The notes under the pieces are model-generated. The model was given only the letters and a program-made list of their open reading frames with translations, made no database searches and was not told the origin of the DNA. Source: Hoylesella oralis ATCC 33269 (GTDB taxonomy: Bacteria; Bacteroidota; Bacteroidia; Bacteroidales; Bacteroidaceae). From it: a stretch of DNA of 64,000 bases. Position 1 is the stretch's first letter. Each line of letters begins with the position of its first letter. Position numbers and translations under genes: made by a program. The stretch spans positions 1,170,668 through 1,234,667 of the forward strand of contig NZ_GL833119.1 in NCBI RefSeq assembly GCF_000185145.2, in the 5' to 3' direction. This document shows positions 36,225 through 45,455 of this stretch, piece after piece.

Positions 36225-38579
36225 ATGAATAAATCTACTTTTTACATTTTATTATCATTATTCTTGTGTTTGCCGGGGACCCTATGGGCGGCAGACGACA
36301 ATACGACCGACACAGGTACCGATGCCAATGTATTCGGGCATGTGGTGGATGCCAAAACAAATGAACATCTGCCTTACGTATATGTGGCGGTGAACGGCAC
36401 TACACTTGAAACATCGACCGATGCGACGGGGCATTATTTTCTGAAACACCTGCCGATTGGTACGTGTACCATTGAGGTGAAACTGCTGGGTTACCGTACT
36501 TCAAAGCGCGAAATAACGACAGTTGCGGGTAAAACCTTAGAGCTTAACTTCGAACTGACTGCCGATGCAATATCGCTCGATGAGGTTGTAACCACGGCAA
36601 ACCGTTCGCAAACATTGCGCAGAGAGGCCCCTGCACTGGTGAATGTGGTGGATACGAAAACTTTCGAGGTTACGAATTCTGCTTGTCTGTCGCACGGACT
36701 CAACTTTCAGCCGGGCGTAAGAACGGAGGATAACTGCCAGAATTGCGGTTTTTCACAGGTACGCATCAATGGATTAGACGGCCATTATTCGCAGATATTG
36801 ATAGATTCTCGACCTGTTTTCAGTTCGCTCAACGGTATATATGGCTTAGAACAAATTCCGGCAAACATGATAGATCGCGTAGAAGTGGTACGTGGCGGAG
36901 GTTCGGCTCTCTATGGGGCATCGGCGATTGGCGGTACTATCAATGTGATTACCAAGGAGCCGTTGCGCAATTCGGCTGAACTTGCACATACGATAACCTC
37001 TATTAACGGCAAGGGTGGCTATGAGAACAATACCACCGCCAATGCATCTTTGGTGACAGAAGACGGTAAAGTGGGCTTTTATGTTTACGGGCAGCATCAT
37101 TATCGACCGGGCTACGATCACGACGGAGATGGCTATACTGAGCTGCCGAACCTACGTAATCAGACGGTTGGTTTTAGCTCTTTCTATAAATTCAGTTCCT
37201 ATTCGAAACTCACATTGCAGTATCATAATACAAGCGAATTCCGCAGGGGAGGCAATCGCCTCGAACTTGCTCCGCACGAGGCTAATATAGCTGAACAGGG
37301 CGACCACGAGGTAAATAGCGGAAACTTGGCCTACGATTTTATTTCGCATGATGCAAAAGATCGACTCAAGGCTTATTTCTCGTTTTCGAATACGTTGCGC
37401 AAGAGTTATTACGGCGGTATAGGTAAGGGTACTCCAGATGATGTGGAGACGGCCCGCAAGGCATACGGTCGTACGAAAGATTTTACGTATATCTTTGGTT
37501 CGCAGTATGTGCATAGCTTCGACAAACTGCTCATGATGCCGTCGGATCTCACTATAGGGGCGGAATATAGTTATGATGGGTTGCATGACCTGATTGTGGG
37601 TTACAATCATCTGCTCGATCAAAAGGTGCGTGTTGCCAGCGGTTATTTTCAAAACGAGTGGAAAAACCGGCGATGGAGTTTTCTTCTTGGCGGACGCTTC
37701 GATAAGCATAATCTGATCGGGCATGTTATCTTCAGTCCACGAGTGAATGTGCGGTGGAACCCGTCGGATAATGTTAATTTACGTGCAAGCTACTCCGGAG
37801 GATTTCGTGCACCGCAGGCATTTGACGAGGATCTACATGTAGGCTTCGCAGGCGGTGAACGTATCGTTACTCAACTGGCCTCCAATCTGAAAGAGGAACG
37901 CTCTCATAGCTTCAGTGTTTCGGCAGATATGTACAGAAACTTTGGTTCTGTGCAGACTAATTTCCTCATCGAAGCCTTTTACACATTGCTTACAGACAAA
38001 TTCGCGCTCCGTACACTCGATCGTAAAGACGCGGAAGGCAACGATATACAGGAACGTTATAACAGCGGGGGTGCCAAAGTATTTGGATTGAACATGGAAG
38101 CTCGTGCCGCTCTTACGTCGTGGTTCTCGTTGCAAGCCGGTATCACTTTGCAGAAAAGTAGGTACGATCAGCCCGAAGAATGGAACGATAAGGCCCCCAA
38201 GGAGAGGAGAATACTGCGCACGCCGGATACATATGGGTATTTTACAGCTTCGTTTACGCCTGTTAGAAGTTTCTCTGCGTCCCTTACGGGTAACTATACA
38301 GGAAGCATGCTTGTAGGACATGCCGCCCATACATTGGAAAATGGCACGGATATATCGCCAATTGCCGTGAATACTCCTTCGTTCTTGTCGCTGAATATGA
38401 AGCTGGCATACGATATACCTATAACGAACTACGTAAAAATGCAGCTGAATGGCGGCATTCAAAACGTAACCAACGCTTATCAGAAAGACTTTGATAGAGG
38501 ATGGGGACGCGACTCTGCTTATATTTATGGGCCCGGATTACCGCGTTGCTATTTCCTCGGACTAAAATTATCTTATTGA
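36225..38579 (+). CDS. TonB-dependent outer membrane receptor, substrate unknown
   Basis: 784 residues. A signal peptide ends near LWA (residues 20-22). Residues about 33-115 form a carboxypeptidase-regulatory-like domain ('VFGHVVDAKTNEHLPYVYV'), about 125-240 a plug with 'EDNCQNCGFSQVRINGLDG' and 'MIDRVEVVRGGGSALYGASAIGG', and the rest a beta-barrel ending in an aromatic residue. The NCQNCG plug cysteines recur in Bacteroidales receptors thought to take up metal complexes or cofactors, but no partner gene supports a specific ligand. Monocistronic. Confidence 0.9.
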   Translation: MNKSTFYILLSLFLCLPGTLWAADDNTTDTGTDANVFGHVVDAKTNEHLPYVYVAVNGTTLETSTDATGHYFLKHLPIGTCTIEVKLLGYRTSKREITTVAGKTLELNFELTADAISLDEVVTTANRSQTLRREAPALVNVVDTKTFEVTNSACLSHGLNFQPGVRTEDNCQNCGFSQVRINGLDGHYSQILIDSRPVFSSLNGIYGLEQIPANMIDRVEVVRGGGSALYGASAIGGTINVITKEPLRNSAELAHTITSINGKGGYENNTTANASLVTEDGKVGFYVYGQHHYRPGYDHDGDGYTELPNLRNQTVGFSSFYKFSSYSKLTLQYHNTSEFRRGGNRLELAPHEANIAEQGDHEVNSGNLAYDFISHDAKDRLKAYFSFSNTLRKSYYGGIGKGTPDDVETARKAYGRTKDFTYIFGSQYVHSFDKLLMMPSDLTIGAEYSYDGLHDLIVGYNHLLDQKVRVASGYFQNEWKNRRWSFLLGGRFDKHNLIGHVIFSPRVNVRWNPSDNVNLRASYSGGFRAPQAFDEDLHVGFAGGERIVTQLASNLKEERSHSFSVSADMYRNFGSVQTNFLIEAFYTLLTDKFALRTLDRKDAEGNDIQERYNSGGAKVFGLNMEARAALTSWFSLQAGITLQKSRYDQPEEWNDKAPKERRILRTPDTYGYFTASFTPVRSFSASLTGNYTGSMLVGHAAHTLENGTDISPIAVNTPSFLSLNMKLAYDIPITNYVKMQLNGGIQNVTNAYQKDFDRGWGRDSAYIYGPGLPRCYFLGLKLSY

Positions 38580-38601
38580 TTTAAGCAGGCAGGTAGAAAA
38601 C

Positions 38602-38639
38602 AATAAGGTGGACAATCTTATAGGATTGCCCACCTTATT
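38602..38639. terminator. bidirectional terminator between TonB receptor and cdsA
   Basis: AATAAGGTGG-A-CAATC pairs with GATTG-C-CCACCTTATT around a short loop, between convergent genes, with AT-rich flanks on both sides. Confidence 0.8.
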
Positions 38640-38652
38640 ATTATATATGATC

Positions 38653-39519
38653 TTATCGGAACAATGTAATTGTATAGATATAAATAACGGCAGCGGGGAT
38701 TGCCATTAGCGAAGAGTCGAAACGGTCGAGCATACCGCCGTGGCCGGGTAGTATGTTCCCACTGTCTTTAATACCGAGTGTACGTTTGAAAAGCGACTCT
38801 ACAAGGTCGCCCCATGTGCCGAAGAATACGACAACAAGGCCGAGTCCCAGCCATTGGACTATGTTGAGCGCATGCGTGTTTCCACCGCTGTTTGCGATAT
38901 ATCCAACAACTGCTGCAACTATCAGTACCGTAATGCCGCCTCCGATGGAGCCCTCCCAGCTTTTTCCGGGCGATATACGGGGGAAAAGTTTATGCTTGCC
39001 GAAAAGCGAACCGGCACAATAGGCGCCGGTGTCGTTCGTCCAAAGAAAGATGAACACGCTCAGCGGCAGTACGAAATCGTAATGTACCGCACCTGTTGCT
39101 TGCAACCGGAACGCCAATACGTTGATCATAGAGAACGGAAGGGCTATGTACATCTGCGAAAGCATGGTATAGGCCCAGTCGTGAATGGCATTCTTGTTTT
39201 TGGTATACAGCTCGCTGATAAACAGATAAACTACCGTAAGAAGGTAAGGAATGAAACCGGCAGAAGGAATAATTCCACTGCAATAACCTGCTACGGCAAG
39301 GAAAAAATACACGCCGGCCGCAGTAGTAATGAAGCGATTTACGGTAACATCCGGTAATTGGTTTACCAAATTGGTGTACTCCCAAATGGTCATACCCGTG
39401 ATGGTTGCAAACAAAAGCATCATTACTTCGGGACGGAACGAGATGCCTGTAACCATGATGGCTACAAAGATAACACCGCTTATCGTTCGCGTAATTAGGT
39501 TCTTCAGTTTATCCGACAT
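38653..39519 (-). CDS. cdsA: phosphatidate cytidylyltransferase (CDP-diacylglycerol synthase)
   Basis: 288 residues with about eight membrane helices. The signature near the C-terminus 'FGTWGDLVESLFKRTLGIKDSGNILPGHGGMLDRFDS' (given in parts: GDLVESLFKR, KDSGNILPGHGG, LDRFDS) identifies the family and its metal-binding aspartates. It makes CDP-diacylglycerol for phospholipid synthesis in the inner membrane. Only 1 nt separates it from ftsH upstream, so it shares the rsfS-ftsH-cdsA transcript. Confidence 0.94.
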   Translation of the reverse strand: MSDKLKNLITRTISGVIFVAIMVTGISFRPEVMMLLFATITGMTIWEYTNLVNQLPDVTVNRFITTAAGVYFFLAVAGYCSGIIPSAGFIPYLLTVVYLFISELYTKNKNAIHDWAYTMLSQMYIALPFSMINVLAFRLQATGAVHYDFVLPLSVFIFLWTNDTGAYCAGSLFGKHKLFPRISPGKSWEGSIGGGITVLIVAAVVGYIANSGGNTHALNIVQWLGLGLVVVFFGTWGDLVESLFKRTLGIKDSGNILPGHGGMLDRFDSSLMAIPAAVIYIYTITLFR

Positions 39520-39520
39520 A

Positions 39521-41557
39521 TTAATTTTCTTTGTTTTCGGTTTCTTTTTTCATCTTGTCATGAGCTTCCATGGCCTCTTTCACTTCCGGAAGTTCTTTCA
39601 CTTTATCGTCTCTTAGTTTGGCATTGTCATCGAATATTTCCTGTGAACGGCTCACCCAAGGGCGCTTTCCGAAGATACGTTCCACATCTTCGGCAAAGAT
39701 AACCTCACGAGTAATCAGCAAATTGGCAAGTTCTTCGTGCCCCTTTTGGTGTTCGGTAAGTATTCTTTTTGCACGATCATACTGCTCATTGATCATTTTC
39801 AACACCTCATCGTCCATGATTTTCGCCGTTGTTTCGGAATAAGGACGTTGGAATTGGTATTCCTGATTGTTGTAATAACAGATGTTGGGCAGTTTATCAC
39901 TCATGCCAGCATAAGCGATCATGCCGAATGCACTTTTGGTAGCACGTTCGAGATCGTTCATTGCACCGGTCGAAATATGGCCGGTGAAGAGTTCTTCTGC
40001 TGCACGACCGCCAAGTAAAGCACACATCTCATCGAGCATTTGTTCCTTGGTTGTTATCTGTCGTTCTTCGGGTAAATACCACGCGGCGCCAAGTGCTTGC
40101 CCGCGAGGTACTATAGATACCTTGACAAGAGGGTTGGCATGTTCGCAGAACCAAGAGATTGTAGCGTGCCCGGCTTCATGAATAGCGATGGTACGTTTCT
40201 CGGTTGCCGTCATTACTTTTGTCTTCTTTTCGAGCCCGCCGATAATTCTGTCGACGGCATCTAAAAAGTCTTGCTTGCTTACCGTCTTGCTATCGTGCCG
40301 TGCAGCGATAAGTGCAGCCTCGTTACATACATTGGCTATATCTGCTCCGGAGAACCCGGGAGTTTGACGAGCCAAGAAATCTATATCCAATGAATTGTCG
40401 GTTTTGACGGGCTTCAGATGCACTTGGAAAATCTCTTTTCGTTCTTGCAAGTCGGGTAGGTCTACATTAATCTGGCGATCGAAGCGCCCTGCACGCAATA
40501 AAGCCTTATCTAACATATCGGCTCTATTAGTGGCTGCGAGCACGATTACACCACTGTTGGTGCCGAAACCATCCATTTCTGTAAGCAATGCGTTCAGCGT
40601 GTTTTCACGCTCATCATTGCCTCCCATCGATGGATTTTTACTACGTGCACGGCCTACGGCATCGATCTCGTCGATGAAAATAATGCATGGAGCTTTTTCT
40701 TTTGCTTGATGGAATACGTCTCTGACGCGGCTCGCGCCCACACCGACAAACATTTCAACAAAATCGGAGCCGCTCATTGAGAAGAACGGAACGCCCGCTT
40801 CGCCGGCAACGGCCTTGGCAAGAAGTGTCTTACCTGTTCCCGGAGGACCAACCAAGAGGGCTCCCTTGGGGATCTTTCCTCCCAACTCAGTATATTTCTT
40901 CGGGTTTTTCAGGAACTCTACAATCTCCTGAACCTCCTGTTTGGCACCGGCTTGTCCGGCAACGTCTTTAAATGTTATGCCAAGATCGTTGCCCTTTTCG
41001 TACATTCTTGCCTTACTCTTGCCTACGCTGAATACGCCGCCTCCTGTGGCTCCACCGCCCATACGTCGTAAAAACCACAGTGTAAGAAACAGAATGAATA
41101 CCCAAGGTAACACGTTAAACAGCAAATGCGTCATGACACTGCTATCTTTGTTATCGTAGCTGAAGTCTACAAGTTTGCCTTGTTGTTGTGCTGAAGTGAG
41201 GTATCGTTCCAGTCCATCAACGGAACCGAACTCAACACTGACGTAGGGATTTTGCCCCACCTGTTTGGCATTCATGTGGAAAACATCCTGTATATTCTTC
41301 TCTTTAATGTACAATTTCAGTTTACTATCGTTCTTATTAATGACGACACTCTTGGCATATCCTTTGGCTACGTATTGCTTAAACTTGGTGTAGGTGGCTA
41401 TCTGACTGCCGCCTCCGCCGGCCAAGGAGTCGCCATTTCCCATGTAAAAGAGAACAAGGGCGATGATAATTGCGATGCCATAAAACCAGTTCATGTTGAA
41501 CCGAGGCATCTTAGGTTGCTCTTCGTTATTGTTAAAATGATTGTTGTTTTTGTCCAT
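39521..41557 (-). CDS. ftsH: ATP-dependent zinc metalloprotease FtsH
   Basis: 678 residues from ATG 41557 ([16 protein letters not shown]); an upstream ATG at 41593 adds 12 residues and is less likely. Two membrane helices ('[16 protein letters not shown]' and '[14 protein letters not shown]') flank a periplasmic domain. The AAA module has Walker A GPPGTGKT, Walker B '[12 protein letters not shown]' and the second region of homology '[20 protein letters not shown]'. The protease has HEAGH and a downstream aspartate. It removes misfolded and regulatory membrane proteins. Encoded between rsfS and cdsA. Confidence 0.97.
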   Translation of the reverse strand: MDKNNNHFNNNEEQPKMPRFNMNWFYGIAIIIALVLFYMGNGDSLAGGGGSQIATYTKFKQYVAKGYAKSVVINKNDSKLKLYIKEKNIQDVFHMNAKQVGQNPYVSVEFGSVDGLERYLTSAQQQGKLVDFSYDNKDSSVMTHLLFNVLPWVFILFLTLWFLRRMGGGATGGGVFSVGKSKARMYEKGNDLGITFKDVAGQAGAKQEVQEIVEFLKNPKKYTELGGKIPKGALLVGPPGTGKTLLAKAVAGEAGVPFFSMSGSDFVEMFVGVGASRVRDVFHQAKEKAPCIIFIDEIDAVGRARSKNPSMGGNDERENTLNALLTEMDGFGTNSGVIVLAATNRADMLDKALLRAGRFDRQINVDLPDLQERKEIFQVHLKPVKTDNSLDIDFLARQTPGFSGADIANVCNEAALIAARHDSKTVSKQDFLDAVDRIIGGLEKKTKVMTATEKRTIAIHEAGHATISWFCEHANPLVKVSIVPRGQALGAAWYLPEERQITTKEQMLDEMCALLGGRAAEELFTGHISTGAMNDLERATKSAFGMIAYAGMSDKLPNICYYNNQEYQFQRPYSETTAKIMDDEVLKMINEQYDRAKRILTEHQKGHEELANLLITREVIFAEDVERIFGKRPWVSRSQEIFDDNAKLRDDKVKELPEVKEAMEAHDKMKKETENKEN

Positions 41558-41613
41558 AATTCGATAAAAATGTTTATTATGGCTTACATTCAAAAGCTAT
41601 GCCAATTATTTTT

Positions 41614-41976
41614 TTATTCCTCTGAATTAGGAATTCTCGTCAGTTTGGCGTCTTGCCAAAGGTTCTCCAAATCATAAAAAGTACGGATTTCCGGTTGAAA
41701 TATGTGTACAAGCACATCTACATAGTCTAAGGCTACCCACTGGTTATTGCCCAAACCTGCCACATTTACCGGCTTTTCTCCGGTATCCTGTCTTACCGTG
41801 TCGCCTACGGATTCGGTAATAGCCTCTACTTGTGTAGGCGAATTTCCCTGACAAATAATAAAATAGTTGGCAATGGTGCCATCGATACCTTGTAGGTCTA
41901 CGATGGTTATATCTTGTCCCTTCTTCTCTTGTATCCCCTTGGTAATTGTCTTAACCAATAGCTTTATTTGTTCCAT
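41614..41976 (-). CDS. rsfS: ribosome silencing factor RsfS
   Basis: 120 residues with the RsfS/Iojap/YbeB pattern: 'GIQEKKGQDITIVDLQGIDGTIANYFIICQGNSPTQVEAI', 'QWVALDYVDVLVHIFQPEIRTFYDLENLW' (pieces quoted). It binds ribosomal protein L14 and blocks subunit joining when nutrients are low. First gene of the rsfS-ftsH-cdsA cluster, with a promoter 35 nt upstream. Confidence 0.95.
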   Translation of the reverse strand: MEQIKLLVKTITKGIQEKKGQDITIVDLQGIDGTIANYFIICQGNSPTQVEAITESVGDTVRQDTGEKPVNVAGLGNNQWVALDYVDVLVHIFQPEIRTFYDLENLWQDAKLTRIPNSEE

Positions 41977-42009
41977 TGATTTTTTAATGATCTACATATT
42001 AATATGCTA

Positions 42010-42017
42010 CAAAGTTA
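42010..42017 (-). promoter_or_regulatory. -7 element for rsfS-ftsH-cdsA
   Basis: TAACTTTG on the minus strand, about 34 nt before the rsfS ATG. No clear -33 element. Confidence 0.55.
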
Positions 42018-42091
42018 CAGTTAATTATCGGAATTTCGCGAAAAGCTATCCCTTATTTGCGTTTTTTGGGGTAAAAAAGTAGAGAAAACCA

Positions 42092-42121
42092 TTGCCAATT
42101 CAAAAAAAAGAGCTAACTTTG
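42092..42121 (+). promoter_or_regulatory. promoter of tRNA-Gln
   Basis: TTG 42092-42094, 19-nt spacer, TAACTTTG 42114-42121; transcription would start about 25 nt before the mature tRNA. Confidence 0.7.
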
Positions 42122-42151
42122 CACTGCAAATCAGAAGGATTTGTTCTTAAT

Positions 42152-42222
42152 TGGGATATGGTGTAATGGTAACACTACAGATTCTGGTCCTGTCATTCTT
42201 GGTTCGAGTCCGAGTATCCCAA
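42152..42222 (+). tRNA. tRNA-Gln (anticodon CTG)
   Basis: Acceptor arms TGGGATA/TATCCCA pair fully. D stem GTGT/ACAC, T arm CTTGG-TTCGAGT-CCGAG, anticodon stem ACAGA/CCTGT with one A-C mismatch next to the loop, loop TTCTGGT giving anticodon CTG (glutamine). No CCA is encoded. It has its own promoter and terminator. Confidence 0.85.
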
Positions 42223-42230
42223 CTAAAGAT

Positions 42231-42264
42231 AAAGAGGTTTCCTAAGGCATGGAGACCTCTTTTG
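42231..42264 (+). terminator. terminator after tRNA-Gln
   Basis: AAAGAGGTTTCC and GGAGACCTCTTT form an imperfect 12-bp stem followed by TT, 9 nt after the tRNA. Confidence 0.75.
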
Positions 42265-42290
42265 TGTATATGATAACCGGTATAAAAAGA

Positions 42291-42320
42291 AAAGGTGTGA
42301 ATACGGAATTCACACCTTTC
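42291..42320 (-). terminator. terminator of DUF349 gene
   Basis: A perfect 12-bp stem AAAGGTGTGAAT/ATTCACACCTTT just past the minus-strand stop at 42332, with T-rich sequence on the minus side. Confidence 0.78.
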
Positions 42321-42331
42321 TTAAAATATAC

Positions 42332-44200
42332 TCATTCTGCATTTTGCCTGTCGATTGCTTTTATTTTTTGTTTTACCAATTCCAAGTCGTCTTTCAATTT
42401 CTGAACTTTATGATTCATTTCATCGATTAGGCTGTTTCCTTTCTTGCTTGAGGCATTCAAGAAACCGAGGTTATTCTCGTAAGTCTGTATTTCTTGTTTT
42501 AGTTGTTCGTATCTGCGCATCAGTTTCCCTCGCTCGTTGTCGAGTGCATCTTCACCGCGTTTTACTACATTCTTTAAGTTATTTTTAAAGTCGTCGAGAC
42601 GTTTACGGGAGATGGAGATATGCAGTTTGTCGTATAGCTTGTCGAGTATATCGTGATATTCCTTATATATATTATCTTTATCCTTGAAAGGAACATGCCC
42701 TACCTTATTATATTCTTCAACCAAGGCCTGCACTCTTTCTTGGATATCATCTGCGGTATTCTCCGCTAATGCTTTCAGTTGTTCGATAATACTGCGCTTT
42801 GTTTCCAAGTTATTTCGCTCTTCACCGCGGGTACCTGCATTGGCTGTATTGCGTGCATTGAAGAAATAATTGCATGCTTCGAGGAAATCGTTCCACAATT
42901 GGTCGCCTTGTTTTTTCGGTACAATACCGATAGTTTTCCATTCTTTCTGCAAGGCAATCAATTTATCTGTGGTAGATTTCCAGTCTGTACTGTCTTTCAA
43001 AGCGCGGGCTTTCTCTATAAGAGCTTTCTTCTTTTCTGCATTTTCCGCGAATTTCTCCTTCATCTGTTTGAAGTATTCGGCTTTCCGAGTGAAGAAATCA
43101 TCGCATGCTGCGCGGAAACGTTCGAATATCTTCACGTTCATTTTCTGTGGTGCAAAGCCGATAGTCTTCCATTGCGCCTGTAGTTCAATAATGGCTTTAG
43201 TGTGTTTTTCCCAATCGCCCGTACCTTTATTTTCTTCCTTTGCAATGGTTTCTACTTGCTCGCAAAGTGCAGTCTTCTTAGAAAGATTTTCTTCTTCCTG
43301 TGAGCGTAGTTGCTCAAAATGCTGCTGATGCCTCTTGTTGATAACGGTAGAAGCGGCTTTAAAGCGTGCCCATATCTGCTCGCGAAGGTCTTTTGCCACC
43401 GGTCCAATCTCACGATATTGCTGGTGGAGCTCCTGTAATTGGTGGAAGGCACTAATGATATCGCTCTCATCGGCAAGTTTTTCGGCTGCTTCACAGAGCT
43501 TCGTCTTCATTTCGAAGTTCTTCTTGAAGTCGTATTCACGTGCTTCACTGTTAAGTTTCAGCAAATCATAAAACTGTTCTACATACAGCTGATAGTTTCT
43601 CCACAGTTCGTTCGCTTTATCTGCCGGCACGTTCTTTATCTCTTTCCATTCTTGTTGCAATGCCTTAAACTCTTGGAAAGACTTGTTTGCTTCATCGGGA
43701 GAAGTGGCAATGGACTTAATTTTTTCGATGATTTCGAGCTTCTTTTTCAGGTTTTCTTTCTTCTCCTCTTCCTGTTGAAGGAACAGTTTGGCACGTTTTT
43801 CTTTAATGAGTCCCATCTCTGCCTTGAACACTTCTTCGTCTTCATCGGGCATGATTTGGTACTTATCCGGATCGCCGCCAGCATCAAGATATTCTTTCTG
43901 TTTGGCGTCTCGTTCGGCTATATGCAGTTTATAGAAAGTAGTTTTCAGCAGATCCAGTTCATCCTTTTTGGGATTTTCATCGTTTCTAACGATTTCTTTC
44001 AGGCGCTCTATTACCTCTTGTTTGGTCTTGTACGCCTTAGAAACAGCAACCGACTTGTCCTCACCGCTGTTTTCAGGCTCTTCAGACGGTATGTCGGTAG
44101 ATTGTTCTTCCTGTATAGGCACAGCATTTGCTACAGCCTCAACCTGCTTATCATCATCTTTTCTTGCCTCTTCTTCTAAGGCATTCTCTTGAAAGTCCAT
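42332..44200 (-). CDS. DUF349 repeat protein
   Basis: 622 residues, highly charged. After an acidic, disordered N-terminal 60 residues come about five helical DUF349 repeats, each with a pattern like 'LQ.EWKTIG..P....LW..F..ACD.FF..R' (for example around residues 190, 260, 340, 410 and 480), then a C-terminal coiled coil. Members of this family are found across Bacteroidota with no settled function. A TAAGTTTG -7 element lies on the minus strand at 44264-44257. Confidence 0.88.
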   Translation of the reverse strand: MDFQENALEEEARKDDDKQVEAVANAVPIQEEQSTDIPSEEPENSGEDKSVAVSKAYKTKQEVIERLKEIVRNDENPKKDELDLLKTTFYKLHIAERDAKQKEYLDAGGDPDKYQIMPDEDEEVFKAEMGLIKEKRAKLFLQQEEEKKENLKKKLEIIEKIKSIATSPDEANKSFQEFKALQQEWKEIKNVPADKANELWRNYQLYVEQFYDLLKLNSEAREYDFKKNFEMKTKLCEAAEKLADESDIISAFHQLQELHQQYREIGPVAKDLREQIWARFKAASTVINKRHQQHFEQLRSQEEENLSKKTALCEQVETIAKEENKGTGDWEKHTKAIIELQAQWKTIGFAPQKMNVKIFERFRAACDDFFTRKAEYFKQMKEKFAENAEKKKALIEKARALKDSTDWKSTTDKLIALQKEWKTIGIVPKKQGDQLWNDFLEACNYFFNARNTANAGTRGEERNNLETKRSIIEQLKALAENTADDIQERVQALVEEYNKVGHVPFKDKDNIYKEYHDILDKLYDKLHISISRKRLDDFKNNLKNVVKRGEDALDNERGKLMRRYEQLKQEIQTYENNLGFLNASSKKGNSLIDEMNHKVQKLKDDLELVKQKIKAIDRQNAE

Positions 44201-44318
44201 TGTTTTGCCGTTTAAGTTTATGATTTGGGTTTTTCCAAAAGATATATTATAGACTGCAAACTTAAATAAAAAAAACGTAATTACCTAATTAAATAGGCTT
44301 TTTTTAATATCCGGATGA

Positions 44319-45245
44319 TTAAAGTAGTCTTTTCGTTCTTAATATCCACCATGAAACTCCAGAGACGACAAACGATATTACCAATGCCATTATAAAGCCG
44401 AAGCGGCTGTGCTCCATGCCGTTGATAAGATTCATACCGAATAGGGATGCGATGAGTGTAGGGAACATCATGATGATACTGACCGATGTAAGAGTACGCA
44501 TAACCGTATTCATATTGTTGTTAATAATGCTCGAATAAGTATCCATGGTAGATTCTAAAATATCGGAATAGATACTGGTTGTCTCGCGTGCCTGCGTCAT
44601 TTCGATGTTCACATCCTCTATCATATCGGCATCAAGTTCGTCCACCTGCAGCTTGAATTTCAGCTTGGCAAGCAGATTTTCATTACCGCGGATAGAAGTT
44701 ATGAAGTAGGTGAGCGAGTCTTGCAGACGGCTCAATCCGATCAAACTCTCATTATTTACTTCGTGATCAAGGTTATGCTTGGCTTTTTCTATCAGGTTGT
44801 TAATCTGTTTCAACCGCTTAAGATACCATACTGCAGACGACAGGAAGAGGCGGAAAATCATATCCACATAGTCGGTAAAGCCCACGCCTCGTTTCTGTTG
44901 ATAGCTTACGAAGTCTATCATCATATTGGTTTCGTAGTAGCAAACCGTGATGGTTACGTCGCGTTTATGAATAATACCGATCGGCACGGTGGTATAAGGA
45001 GTGCGGCTGCGTATCTCCTTTACGTAAGGAATACGCAAGATAATGAGCATCCATCCGTCATCATATTCGTAACGGGCACGCTCGTCCGTATCGCTTATGT
45101 CCGACAGAAAGTAATCCGGTATGGCGAATTTATCTTCCAATTCCTGCTGATCTTCTTCAGTAGGACATGTAACTTGTATCCAGCAGTTAGGCTCCCATTC
45201 GTTGATAGCCTTAAGGTTTCCGTTGATATTCCAGTATGTTCTCAT
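44319..45245 (-). CDS. corA: CorA-family divalent metal (Mg/Co) transporter
   Basis: 308 residues. A long soluble N-terminal domain, a helical stalk, and two C-terminal membrane helices with the signature 'LFGMNLINGME' between them (GMN motif). The family forms pentameric inner-membrane channels for magnesium and related ions. The C-terminus is basic (RTKRLL). A TACTTTTG -7 element on the minus strand at 45388-45381 may drive it. Confidence 0.93.
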   Translation of the reverse strand: MRTYWNINGNLKAINEWEPNCWIQVTCPTEEDQQELEDKFAIPDYFLSDISDTDERARYEYDDGWMLIILRIPYVKEIRSRTPYTTVPIGIIHKRDVTITVCYYETNMMIDFVSYQQKRGVGFTDYVDMIFRLFLSSAVWYLKRLKQINNLIEKAKHNLDHEVNNESLIGLSRLQDSLTYFITSIRGNENLLAKLKFKLQVDELDADMIEDVNIEMTQARETTSIYSDILESTMDTYSSIINNNMNTVMRTLTSVSIIMMFPTLIASLFGMNLINGMEHSRFGFIMALVISFVVSGVSWWILRTKRLL

Positions 45246-45455
45246 AATGATCTTAACCTTCCAAATGAATAAAAATAGGGCATGAAGGCCAGTTACATGA
45301 GAATACCGCCTCCATCAATCAGTTCTTATTTTCCGCGTGATAATCGTCCATAAATTCGTTGTGCTTTATGTTTTGCGGTGCAAAAGTAAACATTTTTTAT
45401 TAAAAAACATCGGCAATAAGCATGTTTTTTCTTATTGCCGATAAATTTTTTCGTG